The notes: generated by a model from the sequence alone, not told the origin. Positions 43,177 to 52,079 are shown, counted from the stretch's first letter. The stretch is DNA of 64,000 bases from Caldilineaceae bacterium (GCA_020634755.1 JACKBC010000003.1:1-64000), one strand, 5' to 3'. Translations and numbers: made by a program.

Positions 43177-44373
43177 CCTCATCTCTTCTAATATTTTCCA
43201 ACAGACCAACTGCATCCGCGGCATATGAAACGGCCCCTTCCACAGGTTGCCCTTGAGCGTGGAAGAGACGCGGCCATCGCGGTGCAGATAGCCAAACCAC
43301 TCACCATATTCGGGGTCGGGAAAACGGGCGTAGGTCCAGTCGTGGATCATCTGGTGCCAGCGGGCGTACTTCTCCTCACCCGTGAGCTGATAGGCCATGA
43401 GCGTGGCGATAATTGCCTCATTTTGCGGCCACCAGAACTTCATGTCGTGCCAATACTCCTGCACCGGATGCCCCTTCACATCGCGGAAATAGAGAATGCC
43501 ACCATACTCCGCGTCCCAGCCCCACTGCCACATCCAGTCGATAATCGTGCAGCCCAGCTTGACCAGCTCTGGGTCGTTGCCGCGATATTTAGCCTCCTGC
43601 AAAATAAACCAGCCCGCCTCAATGGCGTGGCCGGGGTTCAACATGCGCCCGTCAAAGTGATCGATGATGCTGCCATCCGGCGCCACCGTTTCCATCACCA
43701 CTTGCCGCTCCGGCTTCATGTGATAGCGCACAATCTGCTCAATGTAGCCATCGATCTTGGCCGAATAGGTTTGGGGATCGTCCACCACATCGCGCAAAAT
43801 CTGGCTGGTCACAATCATAATCATGGGTACGCCAATGCCGCGGCTGGGGCGCACCTCTGGGTTCACCTTGGGTGAGATCAGCCCCGGCGTAGACCAATAG
43901 CGCTCGGTCAGGTTGAAGAGGTCGACCGCCTGCTGGCGCGCTGCGGCATCCCCCGTGGCGCGGGCATAGGCGGCCAGCGCAATCACGCCAAAGGTCTCGG
44001 TGAACACATAGCGCCGCTTGCGCACCGATCGCCCGTCGCGCGTCACCTGGAAAAACATGCGGCCATCGGAATCAAATCCGTGCTGGCGAATAAAGTCCAC
44101 GCCGTGCTTACATCGCTCCAGCCACTCGAGCCGCGGCTCCACCGTGCTATACAGCTCGCCCATGAGCCAGGCAATACGCCCCTGCGCCCACATGCCCTTG
44201 TCGTCATCCACCAGCGTCCCATCGCGGTCAAACGCCGTGAAAAAACCGCCGTGCTCGCGATCTACACAGCGCGGAAACCAGAAGGGCAACGTGTCGTGCA
44301 GCAGCCCGTCTCGATACACCGCAATCAACTCATCAATCCTTTGCGGCGTTAAGATTTCTGAACCATTTGTCAT
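43168..44373 (-). CDS. AGE-family epimerase/isomerase (N-acylglucosamine 2-epimerase-like)
   Basis: A 401-residue alpha6/alpha6-barrel enzyme of the AGE/cellobiose-2-epimerase group. Conserved parts include FWFPRCVDREHGGFFTAFDRDG, the central NPGHAIEAGWFIL with the catalytic His, and KFWWPQNEAIIATL with the second catalytic His region. Converts N-acylglucosamine to N-acylmannosamine or interconverts related sugars. Its neighbour aldolase makes amino-sugar or sialate catabolism likely. The start at 44373 has GGGAAGA. Confidence 0.85.
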   Translation of the reverse strand: MTNGSEILTPQRIDELIAVYRDGLLHDTLPFWFPRCVDREHGGFFTAFDRDGTLVDDDKGMWAQGRIAWLMGELYSTVEPRLEWLERCKHGVDFIRQHGFDSDGRMFFQVTRDGRSVRKRRYVFTETFGVIALAAYARATGDAAARQQAVDLFNLTERYWSTPGLISPKVNPEVRPSRGIGVPMIMIVTSQILRDVVDDPQTYSAKIDGYIEQIVRYHMKPERQVVMETVAPDGSIIDHFDGRMLNPGHAIEAGWFILQEAKYRGNDPELVKLGCTIIDWMWQWGWDAEYGGILYFRDVKGHPVQEYWHDMKFWWPQNEAIIATLMAYQLTGEEKYARWHQMIHDWTYARFPDPEYGEWFGYLHRDGRVSSTLKGNLWKGPFHMPRMQLVCWKILEEMRVG

Positions 44374-44511
44374 AGAAGCATCTTCCCAATGATTGAATAT
44401 CATCTTTATGAACTCCAGATTGCATCGATTTACAAAGATTTGCGTTCCTTGAGAGAAAAATCTGTGTGAATCCGCCTAATCCGTGCAATCTGTGTTCTAT
44501 TTTCTCTTCAC

Positions 44512-45171
44512 CTACGGCTCGTGCTCATCTTTGATCACCACGCCCATCAAGCTGGCCAAATAGGCGGCCTGAAAATGCTCTACAATCGCGCCGGCCAGTT
44601 CATTGACGCCAATTTTGATGTCGATGAGCGAGCAGCCGCGCAGGTCAGCCCCCTGCAATTTGGCCCCCGAGAATTGTGCACCCTCCAAATTGCATTTGCG
44701 AAAGCGCACGCCCGCCAAATCGGATCCCTGAAAATTGGCGCCGCGCAAATCACAATCCACAAAGATCGTGCGCTTCAGCGTGGCAAAACGGAACTGCACA
44801 GCGGTACACAAACTGTGCTCAATGCAAAAATCTTGCCAGTGGGACTCATTGGCCGCAAAACCCACCAGCCGACAGTCGTCCATTTGTACGCACCGACCCG
44901 CGGTCTGAAACCAATCTGCATTGGCCAGATCGCAACTGCTTAATTTGATGTCCGTCAGCCGCGGCGAGAGGAGATGCGCGCTGCTCAAATTGGCATTCTG
45001 CAAATGGCCCTGCGTCAGACGCAAATGTTCAACCGCCAAACCGGCCAACTCCGCGCCGCTGCTCAAAAATGCAGAAAACTCGTCTTCATCCCGGATGGTG
45101 TCAAGCTGAAGTGCAGTGGGCGCCAACTGCTTGGGGAGCATCGGGCGGCTAATCTGCGGTATCCTGCTCAT
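44512..45171 (-). CDS. Pentapeptide-repeat protein
   Basis: A roughly 219-residue protein with a right-handed pentapeptide-repeat helix (A[D/N]LxX) over residues 35-190, such as HLQNANLSSAHLLSPRL, CDLRGANFQGSDLAGVRF and CNLEGAQFSGAKLQGADLRG. Resembles the YjbI family; possibly a DNA-mimic or scaffold. The start at 45171 overlaps the end of the peroxidase gene by 23 bases; the later ATG at 45141 is an alternative. It is last of the group GNAT, peroxidase, pentapeptide protein. Confidence 0.8.
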   Translation of the reverse strand: MSRIPQISRPMLPKQLAPTALQLDTIRDEDEFSAFLSSGAELAGLAVEHLRLTQGHLQNANLSSAHLLSPRLTDIKLSSCDLANADWFQTAGRCVQMDDCRLVGFAANESHWQDFCIEHSLCTAVQFRFATLKRTIFVDCDLRGANFQGSDLAGVRFRKCNLEGAQFSGAKLQGADLRGCSLIDIKIGVNELAGAIVEHFQAAYLASLMGVVIKDEHEP

Positions 45172-45721
45172 CCCAAATAGGTTCCAATTCCACGCCCAGC
45201 CCATCCACCAGCCGATTGGCGAAGGCGTAATAGCCGGTCACCTGGTTGATGTCCAGAATGGCGGCATCCTCAAAACCAGCATTGCGCAGCGCAATCACAT
45301 CCGCTTCCACCATGTGCCACGGCTCAATGGTCAACTTGGCCGCGTATTCCAGCATGGCGCGGTCAGCTGGCGTCAGGTCGGCCTGACGGAAATCGGCCGC
45401 CAGCTGGGTGACTAGCTGATCGGCGTCCGGCATCTTCTTGAGCAATCGACGGAGGCCCGCTCCGTGATGGGTCAGTCAATATTTGCAGTGGTTGATGGCC
45501 GATACCACCACGGCGATCATCTCGCGCTGCACGCGGCTCAGCGGTGAGCGTCCGCGCATCACCGTTTTGTACAGCTCAAAGTGACCCAGCAAGGAAGGCA
45601 CATTCAAACTATGAATTTTCATAATATTGTCCACGCCGCCCCAAGGCTCGGTCAGTTTCTTATACAGTTCGGCCAGCTTGCCTTGGGCGTCCTCTTCGTC
45701 AATCATGCGAATCCAGGCCAC
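45149..45721 (-). CDS. AhpD-like peroxidase-related enzyme with in-frame TGA (probable selenocysteine)
   Basis: Reading through one TGA gives a 190-residue protein of the carboxymuconolactone-decarboxylase/AhpD superfamily (peroxidase-related enzymes). Active-site motif expected is CxxC followed by three residues and HHG; seen is Cys79-Lys80-Tyr81, TGA at 45476-45478 in place of the second Cys, then LTHHGAGLRRLL in the same frame. Homology continues to the end (LTPADRAMLEYAAKLT, GLGVELEPIW). Nothing else is broken, so a random stop mutation is less likely than selenocysteine 82. A hairpin in SECIS position follows. The GTG start at 45721, one base after the upstream GNAT stop, has GGAAAGGA. 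A pseudogene or sequencing error cannot be excluded. Confidence 0.8.
45445..45468 (-). promoter_or_regulatory. Bacterial SECIS-like hairpin after the TGA codon
   Basis: On the minus strand, seven bases after TGA, ATCACGGAG (45468-45460) pairs with CTCCGT-C-GAT (45454-45445), nine pairs with one bulged C, closing a CGGGC loop. The loop starts 16 nt after the TGA and has G in its second position, which fits what I recall of the bacterial SECIS consensus (loop G early, spacing 16-37 nt). Confidence 0.6.
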
Positions 45722-45722
45722 G

Positions 45723-46202
45723 TTATTTTCCTTTCCGGCTTTCGGTTGGCTGATAGGTCATAATGGTCACCCTCTCCCCGCGATAGTCGACCGGCATCCA
45801 CGCCTGCCAGCCCAAGCCAGCATAAAAGCGCTGCTGGTCGGGCGTAATGAGATGGAGCGTTTCCACGCCTAGCGAGTCCGCCTCCTGCATCACCCGGCGC
45901 ACCAGGGCGCCCCCAATGCCGCGGCGGCGATGGGGTTCGGCCACGTAGACGCTGGCCAGCCACGGCGTCAGGTGCGGATGTGTGCTCAAGTCGTTGACGA
46001 CCAGGCTGGCTGAGCCCAGCGGTTCGCCCTCTTCCACCGCCACAAAGGTAACCGGAATCACGCCTTTTTGGTTTTGCCTGTGCAATGATTCAATGCGCTT
46101 GGCCGCGGATGACTGGAGATTCAAGTGCCCCCAAAAGTTGTGATGCCACTGCGCCAATTGCGGAATGTGTTCAGGTTTGTCGGCAATATAATGGATTTGC
46201 AT
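45723..46202 (-). CDS. GNAT-family N-acetyltransferase
   Basis: A 159-residue acetyltransferase. The CoA loop is HRRRGIGGALVRRVMQEA, preceded by LASVYVAEP and followed by HLITPDQQRFYAGLGW, a typical GNAT C-terminus. It ends one base before the start of the peroxidase gene, so the two are probably co-expressed. Substrate unknown. Confidence 0.85.
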   Translation of the reverse strand: MQIHYIADKPEHIPQLAQWHHNFWGHLNLQSSAAKRIESLHRQNQKGVIPVTFVAVEEGEPLGSASLVVNDLSTHPHLTPWLASVYVAEPHRRRGIGGALVRRVMQEADSLGVETLHLITPDQQRFYAGLGWQAWMPVDYRGERVTIMTYQPTESRKGK

Positions 46203-46469
46203 GGAAATTTCTCATTCGGGTTGTGGTGGCAGCAAGGTGAGCTAGTCGTAGTATATGGGCAAAAAACTTCTCAATGCGCGATGGGCCAGTTTTCGCGGCA
46301 GCATCTTTTGATATGCAGCTTTCCCTTGATGATCCACTGGTGCTGTGTAAGTTGTGACCTATATGAAAATCGTATACAAACGGTCCAGATTCCGTCATCT
46401 AATGAACGGAACCGCTTAACAATTTTACTCTACAATGGGGGGCAGGGGCAATCCATAAAGGAGAAAACT
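46203..46469. other. Divergent promoter region of a GNAT gene and the sigma factor
   Basis: Contains no gene; a long in-frame extension of the sigma factor from 46125 overlaps the opposite gene and is rejected. Near 46408 stands GGAACCGCTTAAC, resembling an ECF -35 element (GGAACC), compatible with autoregulation. AAAGGAG at 46457-46463 is the sigma factor ribosome site. Confidence 0.4.
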
Positions 46470-47159
46470 ATGTCATATAGGCAGTATCCGGAACCCAAAT
46501 ATTGGCATCAGGAAGTATATATGAATCGAGTTATGGAAAGTGGGCGCCATTCGCAAAGTGCGGTGGCCCTTATGGATATTAATTATACAATTCAAGCCGC
46601 TCGCAGTGGAGATGAATGGGCTTTTGGTTTTTTAATCGAATATTATCGCAGCGCCGCTGAGCGCGTGGCGCAACACATTTTGCGCACAGAAGAAGCCGCC
46701 GCCGATGCCGTTCAAGAAGCATTTATCAAGGTGCATCGAGCCATTCCGCGTTTTCAAGACGGGAACTTTCGCTCTTGGCTGCTGCGCATTGTCACCAACA
46801 CCTGCTATGATCATCTGCGTCGTCAAAAACGACGCGCTTCGATTAGCTTGGATGAACTGCTGGAACAAGCCGGTTCAGACACAGCCCTCCCCCAAATTGT
46901 GGATGCAGAAGACCCCGAAATGATCGCTGTGAACCGAGAAGGCATGACGCTGCTGCTGCAAGCCGTGGAGCAGCTGCCCCATTGGCATCGCGACGTGGTT
47001 TTGCTGGTTGATATTCACGGCTACGATTATTCTGAAGCCGCCGAACTACTGGGCATCCCTCTGGGCACCATCAAATCGCGTTTAAGTCGAGCGCGGGCAT
47101 CGCTGCGCAACCAGCTTCTGCAAGCTGGACTCGTCCCCCCACACCTGGTCCCCCAATAA
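46470..47159 (+). CDS. ECF-type RNA polymerase sigma factor
   Basis: A 229-residue group 4 sigma factor. Region 2 lies at about residues 50-120 (FGFLIEYYRSAAERVAQHIL, EEAAADAVQEAFIKVHRAI, FRSWLLRIVTNTCYDHLRRQ). Region 4 is at 165-220 (LPHWHRDVVLLVDIHGYDYSEAAELLGIPLG, then TIKSRLSRARASLRNQ). The first 40 residues are an extension without family similarity. No anti-sigma gene follows; the next gene is convergent. The ATG at 46470 has AAAGGAG. Confidence 0.9.
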   Translation: MSYRQYPEPKYWHQEVYMNRVMESGRHSQSAVALMDINYTIQAARSGDEWAFGFLIEYYRSAAERVAQHILRTEEAAADAVQEAFIKVHRAIPRFQDGNFRSWLLRIVTNTCYDHLRRQKRRASISLDELLEQAGSDTALPQIVDAEDPEMIAVNREGMTLLLQAVEQLPHWHRDVVLLVDIHGYDYSEAAELLGIPLGTIKSRLSRARASLRNQLLQAGLVPPHLVPQ

Positions 47160-47166
47160 ATTGGTG

Positions 47167-47964
47167 CTATTTATTCTGTAAACGGACAGAGCGCCATTCC
47201 CCAACGTTGTGGAATCCAAGTCGCAAATATACGGCCCCCGCTGCGGCTGTTTCCCAATACAGAACGGGGCGGCGTCCCAACGTCAGCAGTTCATTACAGA
47301 GCGCGCTGCAAACGGCTCTGCTTAGCCCCTGTTGACGTGCATTTGGCTTCGTAAAGACGCCACCGATCATGGCTAAATCCGCCGTTTCCGCATTGGTCAA
47401 TGCCGCCGACAAAATTTCGCCCTGTTTCTCTGCCAACCAAAGACGCGTTGATTGCAGGGGCTGTTCTACGGCGGCCTTTGCGCGCGCCATGTGGCCGGCC
47501 GCTGCATAAAAATCGACGAGCTGTGGCAAATCGGCAAGCGTGGCGCGGCGCACCAAGACATGAGGCCGCGGCGTGGGTGCCGCCGCAAAATTGGCGGCCT
47601 CTAGCGCCATGAGATGCTGGATGGAGACGCGCGCGGGCTCGTACCGGTGCAGAAAGGGCAGAAAGCTGACCAGGCCGCCCGGGTTGTCCTGTAAGCGTTG
47701 GGCGGTCGTTGCGTGCGCATCCACAATCTGGCCCAATGCGGTCCAATTACACGTTGCGGCGCCAAAGACCACCCAGCCCTGCATGTAGCGATTCAATACG
47801 CCACGCAAAGCACCAGCTTCGTCAAAATCGCCCCAATATTGCGTCAGGTCATGGGCAAAGCCAATACGCTCAATATTGCCCAAAGTGTATAAATTGTATT
47901 CGGGCGCAGCTCTCAAAAAATCGATTGTGCGCTGCCGATCCCATTCGGTTAGTAAACGAATCAA
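47167..47964 (-). CDS. GNAT-family acetyltransferase (FR47/DUF4081-like)
   Basis: A 265-residue protein with an N-terminal domain (residues 1-130, LNRYMQGWVVFG) and a C-terminal GNAT domain. The CoA loop is KPNARQQGLSRAVCSAL, following MIGGVFTKP, and the end is GAVYLRLGFHNVGEWRS. It converges on the sigma factor with only seven bases between stops. Substrate unknown. Confidence 0.75.
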   Translation of the reverse strand: MIRLLTEWDRQRTIDFLRAAPEYNLYTLGNIERIGFAHDLTQYWGDFDEAGALRGVLNRYMQGWVVFGAATCNWTALGQIVDAHATTAQRLQDNPGGLVSFLPFLHRYEPARVSIQHLMALEAANFAAAPTPRPHVLVRRATLADLPQLVDFYAAAGHMARAKAAVEQPLQSTRLWLAEKQGEILSAALTNAETADLAMIGGVFTKPNARQQGLSRAVCSALCNELLTLGRRPVLYWETAAAGAVYLRLGFHNVGEWRSVRLQNK

Positions 47965-48006
47965 ACCAATTACTTTCTACCCACAAAGATGCACAGAGAT
48001 GTATTT

Positions 48007-48879
48007 TTATACTGAACGAAATGCCCAATTGCCGGGGCCGTGACGCGCCAAATAGATTGCGACTGCGCCGGATAAATCATTGTGCATCTCCGGCGGCTGC
48101 TGCCGGTACCAATAGCCAAAATCGCTGCTCCACGGTTCGCCGGTGAGCGCAGTACGCAGATGCAGTTCAGCGCTGGGGCCAATCTCCCGCAACATGCCAG
48201 ATGTTTCATAGGCCGTGCGCAAGCCGCTGCGATCATAATCGACGGCGCGCAGCGTGGGTCGCCAGTGACCGTTGTGGCTGTCCACCAGTAAGTATTGTGC
48301 ACGTGGGTCGCCATTGTAGGGCATCCCGATGCTGCCGCCATTCCAAATGTGCCAGGTGTGGCCACTTTCGTTCTGTACCATGCGCACCATGGGGCGGTGC
48401 GTGTGGGCGCAAATCAGCACCGATGCGTCTACGTGCTGCATCTCTATGGCCAGCCGGGCGTCATCCATATCGGGAAAGAGCCCCAAAGCGGAGTGTCCCG
48501 GCTTGGCATGGACCATCAAAATGGGCGGCCCCTCCGGGAAATCGAGCTTGATTTCCGCCGGCAGCACCCGCACCGCGCGCAAATGCGCGGGCCGCAGCTG
48601 CTCCATGGTCCACCAGAGCGTGGAAAACATAATGCGGTTGGTAAAGGGGGGGCGGTTATTCGGCGTGCCCAACCGCCCCACAATCCGTTCGTGGTTGCCT
48701 TCAATGCCGGTCCAGCGGCGGCTTTCCAGCAAATCCAGCACTTCATTATTCCACGGCGCCCGGTTGATCTGGTCACCCACCAAGTAGACTACGTCGGGGG
48801 CTTGGGCATCCACATCTTTGACCACCGCCTCCAGCGCCGGTAGATTGCCGTGAATATCGGCTAAAAAAGCAATTCGCAT
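48007..48879 (-). CDS. Metallophosphoesterase (YfcE/MJ0936-like)
   Basis: A 290-residue calcineurin-like phosphoesterase. Metal motifs are FLADIHGNLPALEAV, LVGDQINRAPW, GIEGNHERIV, MVHAKPGH and ICAHTHRPMV. Extended by about 90 C-terminal residues beyond the minimal domain. It lies 14 bases after a paralogue in tandem with similar layout, so the pair arose by duplication. Substrate unknown. Confidence 0.85.
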   Translation of the reverse strand: MRIAFLADIHGNLPALEAVVKDVDAQAPDVVYLVGDQINRAPWNNEVLDLLESRRWTGIEGNHERIVGRLGTPNNRPPFTNRIMFSTLWWTMEQLRPAHLRAVRVLPAEIKLDFPEGPPILMVHAKPGHSALGLFPDMDDARLAIEMQHVDASVLICAHTHRPMVRMVQNESGHTWHIWNGGSIGMPYNGDPRAQYLLVDSHNGHWRPTLRAVDYDRSGLRTAYETSGMLREIGPSAELHLRTALTGEPWSSDFGYWYRQQPPEMHNDLSGAVAIYLARHGPGNWAFRSV

Positions 48880-48893
48880 ATTCGAACCTTGCT

Positions 48894-49799
48894 CTACAGG
48901 GGGTCCTGGGCCCGCGCATATTCTGCGCGCCCGGTGGCCGCTTTATATGCTTCAAACGCCCCTCGTGCATCCAAATCGGGGTCTTGGCCATTTTGCCAGC
49001 ACCAGCGGTAAAAGAAAATAATCTCCGGCTCGGCCGTGCAAAGCTCCCAGTAGAAAAGCTGGCTGATGATGCCCCCCGCCGCCAACATGCCGCTGCTTTC
49101 AAATGCGGCCAGCACTGGGCGCCGGTCATACGCCACGCGCACATGAGTGGCTTGCCAACCACCCCATATAGTTGGATCGTCGGTTGTTTCGATGACGGCA
49201 AATTGGGCTCGTGGATCTTTGTTCAGCGGCATGCCAACACTGCCCGGATTGATCAAGTGCCAGCGACGCACTTGTGTCCCGCCCTGGTTGGCCACAATCT
49301 GGCGGTCGATCTGTACATGGGTGTGCGCTGAGATCAGCGTGGGCTCTTCCACGTGCTGAATTTTGGCGGCAATTTCCGCATCTTCCTGCCGATTGGAGAA
49401 GCCGACGCGATTGTGCCCCGGCACGCCGTGGGCAATGCACAGCGGTTGCGCGCCGGGGAAATAGAAGGTGCGCACGTCTGGCAGCATTGCCAAGTACGCT
49501 CCTTGCTCCGGTCGTATTCGTTTTACCAACCAGTGAAGCTGTCCCCAGCGTTCGGGGTCATCGGTGCCCGGGGCCGCGCGGTCCGTGCCAAAGTCGAGAT
49601 AGTAAAATTCGTGATTGCCGCGCACCACCACCCAATTCAGGCTGCGCACCAAATCGATCACTTCTCCACTAAACGGCGTGCCGTTGATCAAATCGCCATC
49701 CAGCACCACATAGTCGGGCTGCACCTGCTCGATTTCGGGCAACACCGCTTCCAAAGCGGGTAGATTTCCATGAATGTCGGCTAAAATTGCTAAACGCAT
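48894..49799 (-). CDS. Metallophosphoesterase (YfcE/MJ0936-like), upstream paralogue
   Basis: A 301-residue calcineurin-like phosphoesterase. Metal motifs are ILADIHGNLPALEAVLPEI, VLDGDLINGTPFSGEV, VVRGNHEFYYLDFGTDRA, IAHGVPGHN and ISAHTHVQID. It shares order and most sequence patterns with the gene that follows, including a C-terminal SGML segment, but differs in the substrate region. The two may act on related substrates. Confidence 0.85.
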   Translation of the reverse strand: MRLAILADIHGNLPALEAVLPEIEQVQPDYVVLDGDLINGTPFSGEVIDLVRSLNWVVVRGNHEFYYLDFGTDRAAPGTDDPERWGQLHWLVKRIRPEQGAYLAMLPDVRTFYFPGAQPLCIAHGVPGHNRVGFSNRQEDAEIAAKIQHVEEPTLISAHTHVQIDRQIVANQGGTQVRRWHLINPGSVGMPLNKDPRAQFAVIETTDDPTIWGGWQATHVRVAYDRRPVLAAFESSGMLAAGGIISQLFYWELCTAEPEIIFFYRWCWQNGQDPDLDARGAFEAYKAATGRAEYARAQDPL

Positions 49800-49872
49800 G
49801 GGAGTTTGTTGATTGGAGGATTGGGTTATTGGGATTATGCAATACGTCCCTCATCAGCTAGAACCCAATCCC

Positions 49873-50943
49873 CTAATTCTTCGGCACAAGATAGACGGTC
49901 ACTTCGCTGCGGTTGTGGAAGAGTTGCCGCACGCCGCGTATCTGGTAAGCGTGCGCCAGGATTTGAAGCGCCTCGTTTAAAATAGATTGACGGTTTTGGC
50001 CGGGCAGCTTGAGCGTCACCAGCGCTAATCCATCGGCATAAAGCTGGCGTGCATAAGCGTGCATGAGCCGGGCCGAATCACGGGCATCCATGCGGATATC
50101 ATTGACAATCACGTCGAATGTATCGGGCTCATCGGCCAGATAGGCTTCGGCGGTAATGCGCTTGTGGCGCACGCTGCGGTCGGCCTTCACGCGCGGATCC
50201 AGCTCGGCCGGGTCCACCGCCGTCACATATTGATCCAGCCCGCGCAAAACGCGCGTCCAGCCACCCGGCGCCGCGCCCAAATCGAGCGCCACGCCGCGCG
50301 GCGGCAGCGTGATCTGAAAAACTTCCAGCGCTTCCAGCAGCTTGAATTCGGCTCGGCTCACTTGCTCGGGTTCGCGGGCAAAGCGGCGCATCCCTCCCGC
50401 CCAGTCGGACAAATTTTGGCTGGCCAATGAAAGGCCAACCAGCGCCACGGCCTGGGACGTATTGTTGTGGGTGTCAGTGTGCTCGTCCAGGGCGACCTCA
50501 GCGCAAACCACGGATAGAATCTGCACGGGGGCGCGCACATCCAGCGGCGCCGCGGTCGCTTCATGCAAAGCCGCGGCCAGGCTGTTGTTAATGTCAAAAC
50601 GCTTATAGGGAAGTTCGCACAGCGTGCGTGACTGTACGGAAAACGAGAGCTGCGGCTCCAAAAGATCACCAAATTCAGCGCGCACCGCGGCGCTCAAAGC
50701 CGGCAGATCGGCGTCGGATTTTTGCAGCGGCACGGTGCGCTGCACCGGGCAGATGTGGCGCACAAACATGGGCGGATGGCTGCGCCAATGTTCGGCCAAA
50801 TCCCAAAACGCTTCAGCCAGATCGAGCAGGTAAACACCGGGCTCCAACATCTCCATGGCGAGAGACGTGACGCCGGCCGCGTCGACCTCGGCCAGCGCCA
50901 AATCGGCAAAATCAGGATTGGCTGTTAACACCAGTTGAGACAT
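49873..50943 (-). CDS. FtsJ-fold RNA methyltransferase (RlmM-like)
   Basis: A 356-residue SAM-dependent methyltransferase. The C-terminal Rossmann domain has VALDLGAAPGGWTRVLRGL (motif I, residues about 215-233), ITAVDP-like VTAVDPAEL, VNDIRMDARD with the catalytic Asp, and ALVTLKLPGQNR with the catalytic Lys, resembling 23S rRNA 2'-O methyltransferase RlmM. The N-terminal part (residues 1-190) resembles a THUMP-like RNA-binding region. Starts six bases before the end of the GNAT gene upstream, so likely co-transcribed. Confidence 0.8.
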   Translation of the reverse strand: MSQLVLTANPDFADLALAEVDAAGVTSLAMEMLEPGVYLLDLAEAFWDLAEHWRSHPPMFVRHICPVQRTVPLQKSDADLPALSAAVRAEFGDLLEPQLSFSVQSRTLCELPYKRFDINNSLAAALHEATAAPLDVRAPVQILSVVCAEVALDEHTDTHNNTSQAVALVGLSLASQNLSDWAGGMRRFAREPEQVSRAEFKLLEALEVFQITLPPRGVALDLGAAPGGWTRVLRGLDQYVTAVDPAELDPRVKADRSVRHKRITAEAYLADEPDTFDVIVNDIRMDARDSARLMHAYARQLYADGLALVTLKLPGQNRQSILNEALQILAHAYQIRGVRQLFHNRSEVTVYLVPKN

Positions 50944-50948
50944 GTAGG

Positions 50949-51911
50949 CTATAGCTGCTTTTTATAATAGACCCAAGCCGGCAGGGGCTGAAACCCCAGA
51001 GCCAGGTTGAGATCCAACATGGGGTTGTTTTCTTCGTTGTTGGTGTAAATATAGCGATGGCCCGTTTTTTGCGCGTATTGGATGCTTTTCACCTTGAGCG
51101 CTGTGGCAATTTTGCGGCGGCGATAGGATGGTATGACCCCTGTAATGCCGGCAAAGAGTGTATCGGGGCGCGTGGGCATCAAGTTGACCACGCACATACC
51201 CACATACCGTTCGGCCCCCACTTGCTGTGTATCCACCGCAATGGCCCATGAATCAGGCCGAAAAAGCGGTTCATCATAATATTGGCTATATTGTTCAAAG
51301 GATGTTGTCGCTGCCGGATCGGGCGCCGGGACATCCTGTTCGATGCGCGTGAACATGCGCCACACGTTTTTACGCCACGCTGGGTCGCTCTGCATAATGT
51401 CGGTCAGCGTCACAATGTCAATATGTTGCGTTCGCAGGTGATCCGGCAAATGCGCATAGGCCGCGTTGTCAAACGTCGTGACATCGACCTGTGAACGTGG
51501 GAAGCGCATAATTGGTTCAAATCCCGCCCGCTCCAATAATTGAACCCGATAAACTTCCCCTTCATGCGGTTCAGACGCAAAGGCCGGTGGCTGATATGGA
51601 CGCAGCGCGCTGAGCAAATAGTCTTGCATCTGCGCCGGGAGCGGGCCATTTTGATGATCGGGACGCACCTGCAGCGCAAAATTGGCGGTTCTTGCAGGCG
51701 ATTTGGCGCTGTGCCAATGCGAGCCGCTGGCCACAATCTGACCATCCACCTCCCCAATAAAACGACCGACAATATTGCCCCAGTTTTCCAATTCTGCATA
51801 CTGCTCGCGCAATAGCGCAATGGTGAGCACGCGCTCGGGCTCCAATATTTTCCGCAGCTCGATCAGGCCAGTGCATTCTTCCTCTGTGTTATGAAATGGT
51901 CGAATATGCAT
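50949..51911 (-). CDS. GNAT-family N-acetyltransferase, double domain
   Basis: A 320-residue protein with two GNAT-like halves. The C-terminal domain has GITGVIPSYRRRKIATALKVKSI (V-x-x-x-x-R-x-R/G-x-I/G-A/R loop) and ends YTNNEENNPMLDLNLALGF, the typical acetyl-CoA site. The N-terminal half (residues 1-150) has a degenerate fold without the loop. Similar to mycothiol-type or aminoglycoside-type double GNATs in size only. Substrate unknown. Confidence 0.78.
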   Translation of the reverse strand: MHIRPFHNTEEECTGLIELRKILEPERVLTIALLREQYAELENWGNIVGRFIGEVDGQIVASGSHWHSAKSPARTANFALQVRPDHQNGPLPAQMQDYLLSALRPYQPPAFASEPHEGEVYRVQLLERAGFEPIMRFPRSQVDVTTFDNAAYAHLPDHLRTQHIDIVTLTDIMQSDPAWRKNVWRMFTRIEQDVPAPDPAATTSFEQYSQYYDEPLFRPDSWAIAVDTQQVGAERYVGMCVVNLMPTRPDTLFAGITGVIPSYRRRKIATALKVKSIQYAQKTGHRYIYTNNEENNPMLDLNLALGFQPLPAWVYYKKQL

Positions 51912-52079
51912 GATAGATTTACGATGTGCTTGTTATAGCAAACCATAGCCACTGAGTGACCGGTAACATTAATCTCTTTCCCGCAAGGCACGCTAAGCGC
52001 GCAAGGTTTCACAATGATCCTTTGGAGAATGTTCTTGGCGTTCCCTTGCGCTCTTGGCGATGGTGAAGCGAGATGTCAA
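51912..52079. other. Spacer containing dispersed-repeat words
   Basis: Contains CCCGCAAGGCACGCTAAGCG (about 51978-51997) and TTGCGCTCTTGGCGAT (near 52046), of the kind scattered between genes in many environmental bacteria. No gene is seen. Confidence 0.4.

Noticed and set aside
45149..45721. Two separate short genes or a pseudogene instead of one selenoprotein gene
   Set aside because: Both halves are in the same frame and belong to one conserved domain, the break is exactly at an active-site Cys position, and no other damage is seen. A sequencing error remains possible and is noted in the finding.
46125..46469. 115-codon N-terminal extension of the sigma factor
   Set aside because: It overlaps the opposite GNAT gene, lacks family similarity and would bypass a strong AAAGGAG-ATG start.
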